Below are positions 1-6,235 of a stretch of 14,752 bases of DNA, piece after piece; within the stretch, counting starts at the first letter, position 1, and the number at the start of each line of letters is the position of its first letter. The translations under genes were made by a program, and so were the position numbers. Source of the stretch: Oscillospiraceae bacterium (GTDB taxonomy: Bacteria > Bacillota > Clostridia > Oscillospirales > Acutalibacteraceae); assembly GCA_031262125.1 (NCBI GenBank), contig JAISII010000101.1, positions 1 through 14,752 on the forward strand, given 5' to 3'. The notes under the pieces were generated by a model. It searched no databases. It saw only the letters and a list, made by a program, of their open reading frames with translations, and was not told where the DNA came from.

Positions 1-54
1 CAAAGTGTTGGCAGTGCCTAAATCTATTCCGATATCTCTTGAAAGTGAAAACAT
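1..54 (-). CDS. mreB: MreB rod-shape protein, N-terminal 18 codons only
   Basis: Only the start of the gene lies in the window; the rest runs off the left edge. The minus strand reads MFSLSRDIGIDLGTANTL. This is the conserved MreB opening, whose DIGIDLGTANT is the first phosphate-binding loop of the actin/HSP70 ATPase fold. MreB forms membrane-associated filaments that guide side-wall peptidoglycan synthesis in rod-shaped cells. An AGGAG ribosome-binding site at 64-68 lies 9 nt upstream of the ATG and supports this start. A paralogue such as Mbl has a similar start and cannot be excluded from 18 residues. Confidence 0.85.
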   Translation of the reverse strand, partial: MFSLSRDIGIDLGTANTL

Positions 55-328
55 ATTTTTTAACTCCTGTCTTTGTAGTTTATGTTATATTCGCCGCAAT
101 ATCAGCTTGCGGCAGCGGCAAAAATTCCGCTTTTTACCAAATTATATTTTAACACAATACTAACCGATATTCAAGGCATTTAAGCCGATTTTAACATTTT
201 TATAAAAATTTTGTTTTTGCGGCGGCTGCTTTGTGCAATTTTTATTGGGTAGAGTATTTTAATTTTTTTTAAAAATCAAAAATTGCCGCACTAATCGCAC
301 TATAAGTTAAGAGAGAAAAAAGAAATTT
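55..328. other. Intergenic region between mreB and dut, no gene seen
   Basis: This 274-bp AT-rich gap lies downstream of dut and upstream of mreB, both on the minus strand. It holds the mreB ribosome-binding site, a candidate promoter, and a 7-bp-stem hairpin (GCCGCAA at 93-99, TTGCGGC at 107-113) that would lie in the mreB leader. It also holds a short AT palindrome near 199-212. I found no convincing terminator for dut and no coding potential. Confidence 0.6.
146..174 (-). promoter_or_regulatory. Candidate promoter for mreB
   Basis: On the minus strand TTGAAT (169-174) and TAAAAT (146-151) are separated by 17 nt, a fair match to a sigma-A promoter, about 90 nt upstream of the mreB ATG. The implied leader contains a GCCGCAA/TTGCGGC hairpin at 93-113. 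The region is AT-rich, so chance matches are possible. Confidence 0.4.
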
Positions 329-775
329 TTATTTCCCGCTGGAGCCGAAACCGCCGCCCGAGCGTTGGGTATCATTAAGTTCTGCGACTTCTTCGATTTG
401 GGGCAAAAGCACGGGTGCAACAACAAGCTGGGCAATTCGGTCGCCGGGGTTAACCGTGTAGCTTGCCGCCGAAACATTGCAAAGCCCTACTTTAATTTCG
501 CCCCTATAGTCGCTGTCTATAACCCCCACCCCGTTAGAGAGGCAAATGCCGTGCTTTACGCCAAGCCCGCTGCGGGCATATACAAACGCCGCCAATTCGG
601 GCGTTGGCAACTCGATTGCCAGCCCTGTGGGCACAACCGCCAAATCGCCGGGGTTTATTACAATCGGGGCATCAATACAGGCGGCAAGGTCCAGCCCTGC
701 CGAGCCGTTTGTTGCACGAACGGGTATTTTTGCGTTTTTGTTCAGTTTTTTGATTTTAATCTTAAAGTTGTTCAT
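329..775 (-). CDS. dut: dUTP diphosphatase (dUTPase)
   Basis: This trimeric enzyme hydrolyses dUTP to dUMP and pyrophosphate, keeping uracil out of DNA and supplying dUMP for thymidylate synthesis. At 148 aa it has the usual length, and all five family motifs are present in order. They are SAGLDLAA (25-32), ARSGLGVKHG (67-76), GVIDSDYRGEI (84-94, with catalytic Asp87 and base-stacking Tyr90), PGDRIAQLV (110-118), and the Gly-rich C-terminal P-loop-like motif RSGGGFGSSG (138-147), which closes over the triphosphate. The gene is complete and stands alone between mreB and the divergent trmK. No strong Shine-Dalgarno site precedes the ATG; the start is chosen because it gives the family's N-terminus. 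Confidence 0.97.
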   Translation of the reverse strand: MNNFKIKIKKLNKNAKIPVRATNGSAGLDLAACIDAPIVINPGDLAVVPTGLAIELPTPELAAFVYARSGLGVKHGICLSNGVGVIDSDYRGEIKVGLCNVSAASYTVNPGDRIAQLVVAPVLLPQIEEVAELNDTQRSGGGFGSSGK

Positions 776-819
776 AGCAAGCGTTCACTCTCATTTTATT
801 TTTGCTTTGTTTTAAATTA

Positions 820-847
820 AGTATAACATAAAATTTTGCAAACACAA
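820..847 (-). promoter_or_regulatory. Weak candidate promoter for dut
   Basis: On the minus strand TTGTGT (842-847) and TATACT (820-825) are 16 nt apart, about 45 nt upstream of the dut ATG. It is the best match in the divergent dut/trmK gap on this strand, but the gap is AT-rich and the -35 box is poor. Confidence 0.3.
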
Positions 848-898
848 TAAAAAACAACAACTAATTTTTTATCTTTTTATTGACATTAATATTATAGC

Positions 899-927
899 TT
901 GCAAACTATATTAATGAGGAGTATAAT
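899..927 (+). promoter_or_regulatory. Candidate promoter for trmK
   Basis: TTGCAA (899-904) and a consensus TATAAT (922-927) are separated by 17 nt, giving a leader of roughly 20 nt before the trmK ATG. A second -35-like TTGACA at 880-885 lacks a well-placed -10. The -35 and spacer are overlapped by an inverted repeat (ATTAATAT at 885-892, ATATTAAT at 908-915) that could be an operator. Confidence 0.55.
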
Positions 928-955
928 TTATTAAAAAATTATAGAAAGCAGAGCT

Positions 956-1609
956 ATGCAAAAAATAAAATTAACCCCACGTTTGCAAATGTGTGCCGAT
1001 TTTGTAAGGCAAAACACAGCGGTTGCCGATATTGGCACCGACCATTGTTTTTTGCCTGCGTGGCTGGTTTTGCAAAAGCACATAACACGGGCAATTGCCG
1101 CCGATATTAACCCCCAACCCCTAAAAAGTGCGGCACAAACGGTTGCACAGTTTGGTTTGCAAACACAAATTGAGCTGCGGCAAAGCAACGGGCTTGAGAG
1201 TATTGCCCCAACCGAGGTTGACGACATTGTAATTGCCGGTATGGGCGGCGAGCTGATTTTTGAAATTTTAAACGCCTGCCCGTGGGCAAAAGATGACCGC
1301 TATAATTTTATTTTGCAGCCGATGAGCAAAAGCGAGGTTTTGGTGCGGGGGTTGTACCGTGAGGGTTATGAAATCACAGCACAAAAAACCTGCATTGACC
1401 GCAAAAAGCCATACACCGCTTTTTTGGTTAAATACAGCGGCAACGTGCAAGAACCGTCCCCCGAGTTTTGTTACAAAACCCTGCTTAACCCCAAAGCAAA
1501 CCCAACCGACAAGGCTTTTTTTGAGCAGATGCTCCGCTATGTTGCCAACAAAGCCAAGGGGAGTAAGGAGTATGTGGGGATATTGGGGAAATTGCGTAAA
1601 GATTTTTAG
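956..1609 (+). CDS. trmK: tRNA (adenine-N1-)-methyltransferase TrmK (m1A22)
   Basis: This SAM-dependent enzyme of the TrmK family (DUF633, COG2384) methylates N1 of adenine 22 in the D-arm of bacterial tRNAs. Its 217 aa length is typical. The Rossmann methyltransferase motifs are visible: ADIGTDHCFLP (24-34, the SAM-binding loop), an acidic residue at the end of strand 2 in AADINPQPL (48-56), and AGMGGE (94-99) with LQPM (120-123) in the catalytic region. The C-terminal third is the helical extension expected for this family. It is followed by a NIF3-like gene, the same neighbour found in many Firmicutes (yqfN-yqfO in Bacillus). The ribosome-binding site before the ATG is weak. Confidence 0.94.
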   Translation: MQKIKLTPRLQMCADFVRQNTAVADIGTDHCFLPAWLVLQKHITRAIAADINPQPLKSAAQTVAQFGLQTQIELRQSNGLESIAPTEVDDIVIAGMGGELIFEILNACPWAKDDRYNFILQPMSKSEVLVRGLYREGYEITAQKTCIDRKKPYTAFLVKYSGNVQEPSPEFCYKTLLNPKANPTDKAFFEQMLRYVANKAKGSKEYVGILGKLRKDF

Positions 1610-1638
1610 TTGTGAAAATGGTTAGAATTCTCTTTTTT

Positions 1639-1750
1639 CTCCTTCCGTCGTGGCTACGCCACGCCACCTCCCTCTAAGAGGGAGGCTTTGGGGCACACTC
1701 AAAAAAGTCCCCCTCCGGGAGGGGGATGTCGGCGAAGCCGACAGGGGGAG
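1639..1750. repeat. Composite GC-rich palindromic repeat (two inverted related units)
   Basis: Four hairpins lie in a row: CGTGGC/GCCACG (1649-1663), CCTCCCTC/GAGGGAGG (1667-1685), CCCCCTCC/GGAGGGGG (1709-1725) and TGTCGGC/GCCGACA (1727-1743). The right pair, read on the opposite strand, resembles the left pair in order and flanks (CTCC, pyrimidine run, GTCG hairpin, C-rich/G-rich hairpin). The block therefore looks like two copies of one short element in inverted orientation around a central A-rich spacer (1701-1706). It sits between trmK and nif3 and contrasts sharply with the AT-rich spacers elsewhere. Elements of this look are familiar as dispersed repeats in gut Clostridia; copy number cannot be judged from one window. 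Confidence 0.8.
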
Positions 1751-1820
1751 AATGCGAGAAAGCCCGCAGTTTATTGCGTGTGCCAGGCAAAAAATAATAC
1801 AGCAAAAGGAAACCAAAAAA

Positions 1821-2624
1821 ATGAAAATAAAAGAGCTGATAGAATTTACCGAAACATTTGCCCCGCTTGAATTATCAAAAGTGAGGGGCGACAACAGCGG
1901 CTTGCTTGCGGGCAGCGAAGATGGTGAATTTAGCAAGGCCATTTTGGCGTTAGACATTACACGAAATGTGGTGCATGAAGCACGGGAAAAAGGTGCAGAA
2001 CTTATTATAAGCCACCACCCGGTAATTTTTAAACCGCTAACACATTTAGAACCGGCAACACCGCCGTATATGCTTGCACGGCACGGCATAGCCGCACTGT
2101 GTCTGCACTTGTGCTTAGATTTAGCAAGCGACTGCGGGGTGAACATTTGCCTTGCACAGCGGCTGGGCTTGCAGAACATAAAAATGCAACAAGACGAGTA
2201 CCTTGCCATAGGCGAGTTTAAAACGCCGCTTTTGCCCGCACAGTTTGCGGCTTTAGTTAAAGAAAAACTGGGCTTGCCGTTCGCAAAATATTCCCCCGGC
2301 TGGCAATATTACGGTGCAAGTTTGCAAGAGCAAGTAAGTATGGACAACACAAAAACAATAAAACGTGTTGCCGTAACAGGCGGTTCGGGCGGCGAGAATA
2401 TTGCTTTAGCGGTAGCTTTGGGTGCAGATGCCTTTGTTACGGGCGAGGTTAAGCACCACGAATGGCTTTTTGCACAAACCACCGATATGGTTGTGGTTGA
2501 GGGCGGGCATTATGCAACCGAAAGCGTAGTGCTTGAACCTCTGGCAAAAAAATTGCAAGCCCGCTTCCCGAATGTGCAGTTTGAAGTATCGGGCACAGAA
2601 AAAGAAGCCCACCTTGTAATTTAG
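1821..2624 (+). CDS. NIF3-like dinuclear metal-centre protein (YqfO/YbgI family)
   Basis: This 267-aa protein belongs to a widespread family that forms hexameric toroids with a two-metal site; the biochemical role is not settled. Metal ligands expected from YbgI can be placed: SHHP (64-67), HLCLD (96-100, His96 and Asp100) and GHYATE (229-234, His230 and Glu234). I chose the ATG at 1821 because AAGGA (1806-1810) precedes it by 10 nt and the encoded MKIKELIEFTETFAP is a normal family start. The frame is open back to 1650, but those codons come from the GC-rich palindromic repeat and should not be counted as protein. The gene follows trmK in the same direction, as in many Firmicutes. Confidence 0.93.
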   Translation: MKIKELIEFTETFAPLELSKVRGDNSGLLAGSEDGEFSKAILALDITRNVVHEAREKGAELIISHHPVIFKPLTHLEPATPPYMLARHGIAALCLHLCLDLASDCGVNICLAQRLGLQNIKMQQDEYLAIGEFKTPLLPAQFAALVKEKLGLPFAKYSPGWQYYGASLQEQVSMDNTKTIKRVAVTGGSGGENIALAVALGADAFVTGEVKHHEWLFAQTTDMVVVEGGHYATESVVLEPLAKKLQARFPNVQFEVSGTEKEAHLVI

Positions 2625-2657
2625 CAAAAAAGTTTTGAAAGGCAAGTGTTAACATAA

Positions 2658-4046
2658 ATGGAGCAATCGCAAACGCAAAACCCGTTGGGTACGCAGCCGC
2701 TTAATAAGCTTATTATGCAGTTTGCAATCCCCGCAACTATCAGTATGCTTGTGGGGTCGCTGTATAATGTTGTAGACCAAATATTTTTGGGGCAGGCAGT
2801 GGGCTTGTACGGCAATGCGGCAACCACAGTCAGCTTCCCCGTGCTTACGGTTTGCATTGCCGTGGCTTTGCTTGTAGGCATTGGGGCGGCATCTAACTAT
2901 AATTTAAAATCGGGTGCAGGCGACGAAAAGCTTGCCTGCCGCTTTGCGGGCAACGGGCTGTTTTTCTTGTGTGCGTTGGGTCTGGTTGTTGCAGTTATTA
3001 CTTTGATTTTTTTAAAGCCGCTGCTCTATGTTTTTGGTGCAACCGAAGCTGTAATGCCCTATGCCGTTGATTATTTGGGAATTACTGCAATAGGGTTCCC
3101 TTTTTTAGTGCTTACCGTTGGCGGCAACCATTTAATTCGTGCCGACAAAAGCCCGACGTATTCTATGGTATGTATGGTGTCGGGGGCAGTGCTTAACACA
3201 ATTTTAAACCCTATTTTAATGTTCGGGTTTGGTTGGGGTGTTAAAGGCAGTGCAGTTGCTACTGTTATAAGTCAGGCATTTTCGGCATTTTTGGTTATTT
3301 TTTATTTTGCAAAGCTACGCAAAATGGAGCTTAGCAGAGCCGATTTTATGCCAAGATTCAGCATATTTAAAATGATAGCAGCATTGGGTTTTGCATCGTT
3401 CGTTAATCAAATAGCAATAGGCATAACGCAAACTGTGGCTAATAATATGCTAAAGCACTATGGCGAGCTGTCTGCCTTCGGGGCGGATATTCCCGTGGCA
3501 AGTGCGGGCGTTGTGTCTAAACTCTCGGCTATATTTTTGGCTTTTTGCATAGGCATTGCTCAAGGTTGCCAACCAATTTGGGGTTTTAACCGAGGGGCAG
3601 GCAATTTTAAACGAGTACGCCAAACCTACAAAAAAGCAGTGCTTTTGGTGCTGGGCGTTGGGATTGTGTTCTTTTTAATATTTGAGATTTACACACGGCA
3701 AATGCTCTGGCTTTTTGGCGAGGATAGCGATGCGTTTTTTGAGTTTGCCGAAAAATATATGCGAATATTTTTGGCTTTTACAATTTTTAACGGTTTGCAG
3801 CCAATGTCATCGGGCTTTTTTACATCAATCGGCAAGGCAAAACTGGGTGCGTTAATCGGCTTAACACGGCAAATTTTTCTGCTTGTGCCAATGCTGCTTA
3901 TTTTCCCGCTGTTTTGGGGCGTTGAGGGGATTATGTTTGCAGGCCCGATTTCGGACTTTATTGCGGTTGCGGTTGCGGTTGTTTTGGCAGCACGAGAAAT
4001 TAAGACTATGAAGCAAAAAGAGGCAAACAGGTTAGCAGGGAATTGA
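2658..4046 (+). CDS. MATE family multidrug/organic-cation efflux transporter
   Basis: This 462-aa integral membrane protein has about twelve hydrophobic segments in two homologous halves, as expected for MATE exporters. These use an Na+ or H+ gradient to expel drugs, dyes or metabolites. The N-terminus (LNKLIMQFAIPATISMLV, about residues 16-33) followed by NVVDQIFLG (39-47) is characteristic of the MepA-like branch. The second half carries the matching VNQIAIG segment near residue 252. It begins 33 nt after nif3 and may be co-transcribed; the ribosome-binding site (AAAGG near 2638-2642) is weak and distant. The substrate cannot be read from the sequence. Confidence 0.95.
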   Translation: MEQSQTQNPLGTQPLNKLIMQFAIPATISMLVGSLYNVVDQIFLGQAVGLYGNAATTVSFPVLTVCIAVALLVGIGAASNYNLKSGAGDEKLACRFAGNGLFFLCALGLVVAVITLIFLKPLLYVFGATEAVMPYAVDYLGITAIGFPFLVLTVGGNHLIRADKSPTYSMVCMVSGAVLNTILNPILMFGFGWGVKGSAVATVISQAFSAFLVIFYFAKLRKMELSRADFMPRFSIFKMIAALGFASFVNQIAIGITQTVANNMLKHYGELSAFGADIPVASAGVVSKLSAIFLAFCIGIAQGCQPIWGFNRGAGNFKRVRQTYKKAVLLVLGVGIVFFLIFEIYTRQMLWLFGEDSDAFFEFAEKYMRIFLAFTIFNGLQPMSSGFFTSIGKAKLGALIGLTRQIFLLVPMLLIFPLFWGVEGIMFAGPISDFIAVAVAVVLAAREIKTMKQKEANRLAGN

Positions 4047-4062
4047 AAAAGTGAGGACAAAC

Positions 4063-4944
4063 ATGAACGGTAACAATAAAATTAAAGTTTTTGAGGACAG
4101 CAAAATCCGTGCTGAGTGGAACGAGCAGGAACAGGATTGGTATTTTTCGATTGTTGATGTTGTGGGTGTTCTTACCGACCAATCATCACAACGTGGTGCA
4201 AGCAATTACTGGGCAAAGCTGAAAGAACGGTTGAAAAATGAGGGAAATGAGTTGCTGACAATTTGTCAGCAACTGAAAATGCAATCGGCAGACGGCAAAT
4301 TTTACAAAACCGATGTTGCCAATTCAAAGGGTATTTTGCGTATAATTCAGTCTATTCCATCGCCCAAAGCAGAGCCTTTTAAAATGTGGCTGGCACAGCT
4401 GGGCAAGGAACGTATGGACGAAATCGCAGACCCGGAGCTTGCCATAGACCGTGCTTTTCAAACTTACCTTAAAAAAGGCTACAGCGAAAAATGGATTAAC
4501 CAACGTATTAAAACACTTGAGGTTCGCAAGGAATTAACGGACGAATGGAAGCGTTCTGGCATTGAGAAAACACAGGATTATGCTACGCTCACAGACATTA
4601 TGACAAAGGAATGGAGCGGCAAAACCACCCGTGAATATAAGGCGTTCAAAGGCTTGAAAAAGGAAAATCTGCGTGACCATATGACCAATATGGAATTGGT
4701 TTTGAATATGCTTGCCGAGGTTTCGGCAACGGATTTATCTAAAGAGCTTGACCCTGTGGGTATGAACGAAACGGCAAAAGTGGCAAAGCAAGGTGGTTCT
4801 GTCGCAAAAGCCGCACGGAAACAATATGAAAGCCAGTCGGGTAAAAAGGCAATATCTCCGCTTAATGCAAAAGGTCTAAAGGAACTGCAAGCGACAGATG
4901 AAACCAGTAATGCCGATAATGATACAACGTGTATGGACGATTAG
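4063..4944 (+). CDS. Stand-alone Bro-N domain protein (phage antirepressor-like)
   Basis: This 293-aa protein has an N-terminal Bro-N/antirepressor domain, approximately residues 5-110. It starts with IKVFEDSKIRAEWNEQEQDW, then FSIVDVVGVL, and later a conserved block around DGKFYKTDVANSKGILRIIQ. Bro-N domains bind DNA in phage antirepressors and baculovirus BRO proteins. The C-terminal part (TNMELVLNMLAEVSATDLSKE, then GGSVAKAARKQYESQSGKK) recalls the tail of DinD/BRO-like chromosomal proteins. I prefer the ATG at 4063 (GAGGA at 4053-4057, 5 nt spacing) over the GTG at 4051. It follows the MATE gene by 16 nt with no other phage gene nearby. The coding sequence contains a long perfect palindrome at 4250-4274. 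Its role is unknown. Confidence 0.85.
   Translation: MNGNNKIKVFEDSKIRAEWNEQEQDWYFSIVDVVGVLTDQSSQRGASNYWAKLKERLKNEGNELLTICQQLKMQSADGKFYKTDVANSKGILRIIQSIPSPKAEPFKMWLAQLGKERMDEIADPELAIDRAFQTYLKKGYSEKWINQRIKTLEVRKELTDEWKRSGIEKTQDYATLTDIMTKEWSGKTTREYKAFKGLKKENLRDHMTNMELVLNMLAEVSATDLSKELDPVGMNETAKVAKQGGSVAKAARKQYESQSGKKAISPLNAKGLKELQATDETSNADNDTTCMDD
4250..4274. repeat. 25-bp perfect inverted repeat inside the Bro-N gene
   Basis: AGTTGCTGACA (4250-4260) and TGTCAGCAACT (4264-4274) are perfect 11-bp complementary arms around a 3-nt ATT centre, encoding ELLTICQQL in the Bro-N domain. It lacks a T-run, so it is not a usual terminator. It could be a protein-binding site or an mRNA hairpin. Confidence 0.7.
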
Positions 4945-4952
4945 AAAGACTA

Positions 4953-5396
4953 ATGGTCATAAAAATGAAAAATAAAATTACTCTTAAAAAAACAGCAGAA
5001 AAAATCTTTCTTTATATCATTAGAGCAATCTTATTAGTATTTGTTATACCTTTTATTGTTTACTCATTTTTCGTTTTCAGCGGGATTGCAATAATGATTA
5101 ATTATTATAGTACACTTCTTATTTGTTTAGCTTTGTACTTAATATTATTTGTGTTAGTAATAATTGTTAAAATAATAAACAAGAAATCACATCGAGAAAA
5201 AGATAGTGAACAAAATACCATAAATAAAGATGCAAATACAATTGAACCTATTTTTAAAAATCGCAACGAAAGAGAATATAACATAGAAACAGAAGAAATA
5301 GAACCATATTTAATTTCACGCACAATAACCGGTGGTAAAGTTTCTTCTTGGAACGGAGAAGATATGGGTTTCTCTGATAAAATGAATATAAAATAG
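4953..5396 (+). CDS. Hypothetical AT-rich two-helix membrane protein
   Basis: I do not recognise this 147-aa protein. It has a basic N-terminus, two adjoining hydrophobic segments (about 18-47 and 51-75), then a hydrophilic, Glu/Asn/Lys-rich tail (76-147) ending ISRTITGGKVSSWNGEDMGF. The likely topology has the tail in the cytoplasm, since NKKSHREK follows the second helix. Base composition is strikingly low, with only about a quarter G+C over 5041-5220 against more than 40 percent in neighbouring genes, which suggests a foreign origin. It begins 8 nt after the Bro-N stop. In-frame ATGs at 4953 and 4965 both lack a good Shine-Dalgarno site, so the start is uncertain. Confidence 0.6.
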   Translation: MVIKMKNKITLKKTAEKIFLYIIRAILLVFVIPFIVYSFFVFSGIAIMINYYSTLLICLALYLILFVLVIIVKIINKKSHREKDSEQNTINKDANTIEPIFKNRNEREYNIETEEIEPYLISRTITGGKVSSWNGEDMGFSDKMNIK

Positions 5397-5397
5397 T

Positions 5398-6036
5398 TTG
5401 GTTGTATGCAAATTGCAGCCTAATATGGATTTGCTGACAGCTACATGGCAAAAGGCAAACCGCAAATTTTCTCCAAATACAAAGCTTATCCTTCAAGCAG
5501 GACTTTCACGCCACGTACCTATCGATTTGCTCTCTGAGTGGGCAGAGCCGTTTTTTGATAATGCAGTTGTTGCCTCAATAGACTTGTACGGCGATGAGCT
5601 TGCTCAGCCAATCGAGAATTTTATTCCGCTTTATAAAAAAGCAAAAGCAAAGGGCTGGATATTGCGGGCACATGTTGGTGAATGGGGAACGGCAGACGAC
5701 GTTATGCGTGCTGTGGAGCTGCTTGAGCTGGACGAGGTTCAGCACGGTATTGCCGCCGCCGGTTCAAAAGAAGTAATGCGATTTTTGCGGCAAAACAAAA
5801 TTCGGCTGAACATCTGCCCTACAAGCAATTTGTTGCTCGGCAGAGTGCCTTCTATGAAAGAACACCCTATAAGGAAGCTGTACGATGCGGGTGTAATTGT
5901 TACAGTTAATACTGATGATTCGTTGGTTTTTGGCAACAATCTTTCGGATGAGTTTTTTGCTTTATACAAGGCAGGTTTATTTACAGCCGCCGAATTGGAC
6001 AGCATACGTCTTAATGGGTTTGCTAAAACGAATTAA
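5398..6036 (+). pseudogene. 5'-truncated adenosine deaminase
   Basis: This 212-codon frame matches the C-terminal two thirds of adenosine deaminase, which converts adenosine to inosine. Seen are LYGDEL (63-68), HVGEWG (92-97, zinc ligand His92 and catalytic Glu95), QHG (115-117, catalytic His116), NICPTSN (138-144) and VNTDD (170-174, with the zinc-binding and catalytic aspartates). The first third of the family, with the HxH zinc ligands, is missing. The upstream sequence is the unrelated AT-rich gene, and a TAA lies in frame at 5389. Homology begins near residue 10. The apparent start is a TTG with no ribosome-binding site; an ATG lies at 5425. Without HxH it should not be active as a deaminase. 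Confidence 0.88.
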
Positions 6037-6037
6037 G

Positions 6038-6065
6038 ACGATTTTGCTGACCTCAACAAAATCGT
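6038..6065 (+). terminator. Hairpin right after the truncated deaminase
   Basis: ACGATTTTG (6038-6046) and CAAAATCGT (6057-6065) form a 9-bp stem with a 10-nt loop starting 1 nt after the stop codon. It is followed only by GCATTTTC, so if it is a terminator it is weak. It may simply stabilise the 3' end ahead of the stronger hairpin downstream. Confidence 0.4.
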
Positions 6066-6093
6066 GCATTTTCAACTCCAAAAGTCAAAGTTT

Positions 6094-6124
6094 ACCCGCC
6101 TGCATTAAAAACAGGCGGGTTTTT
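6094..6124 (+). terminator. Rho-independent terminator
   Basis: ACCCGCCTG (6094-6102) pairs with CAGGCGGGT (6112-6120) across a 9-nt A-rich loop, followed by TTTT. It closes the MATE/Bro-N/deaminase run and insulates the padR operon promoter 50 nt downstream. Confidence 0.9.
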
Positions 6125-6175
6125 GCGTTTGTTTTTTTAAAAACTAAAAAATGCTAAAAAATCTTTATATACCAC

Positions 6176-6204
6176 TTGACAAACAATACTATACGCTGTA
6201 TAAT
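6176..6204 (+). promoter_or_regulatory. Sigma-A promoter of the padR operon
   Basis: TTGACA (6176-6181) and TATAAT (6199-6204) are both exact consensus hexamers with a 17-nt spacer, ending 31 nt before the padR ATG. A strong promoter of this kind is typical of a gene held down by its own repressor. Confidence 0.9.
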
Positions 6205-6210
6205 ATTGTT
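6182..6210. promoter_or_regulatory. Operator-like palindrome over the padR promoter
   Basis: AACAATACTATAC (6182-6194) and GTATAATATTGTT (6198-6210) are inverted around GCT, with 12 of 13 positions paired. The site covers the whole spacer and the -10 box, where a bound dimer would block RNA polymerase. PadR family repressors commonly regulate their own operons, so PadR is the likely ligand; this is inferred. Confidence 0.75.
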
Positions 6211-6235
6211 AAGCTAATAAAAACGAGGTGATACT

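Noticed and set aside
199..212. ATTTTTATAAAAAT palindrome in the mreB-dut gap
   Set aside because: A short pure-AT palindrome in an AT-rich spacer is expected by chance.
365..820. Long plus-strand open frame opposite dut
   Set aside because: It is a shadow of dut, which has all five dUTPase motifs on the other strand.
880..885. TTGACA as the trmK -35 box
   Set aside because: No good -10 lies 16-18 nt downstream; TTGCAA at 899 pairs better with TATAAT at 922.
1650..1820. 57-residue N-terminal extension of the NIF3-like protein
   Set aside because: The extra codons translate the palindromic repeat, while a good ribosome-binding site and a family-like start lie at 1821.
1622..2209. 195-codon minus-strand frame across the repeat and nif3
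   Set aside because: It runs through the palindromic repeat and antisense to nif3; no protein family is recognisable.
4063..4944. Bro-N gene as evidence of a resident prophage
   Set aside because: No integrase, capsid, tail or lysis gene lies nearby; the neighbours are chromosomal genes.
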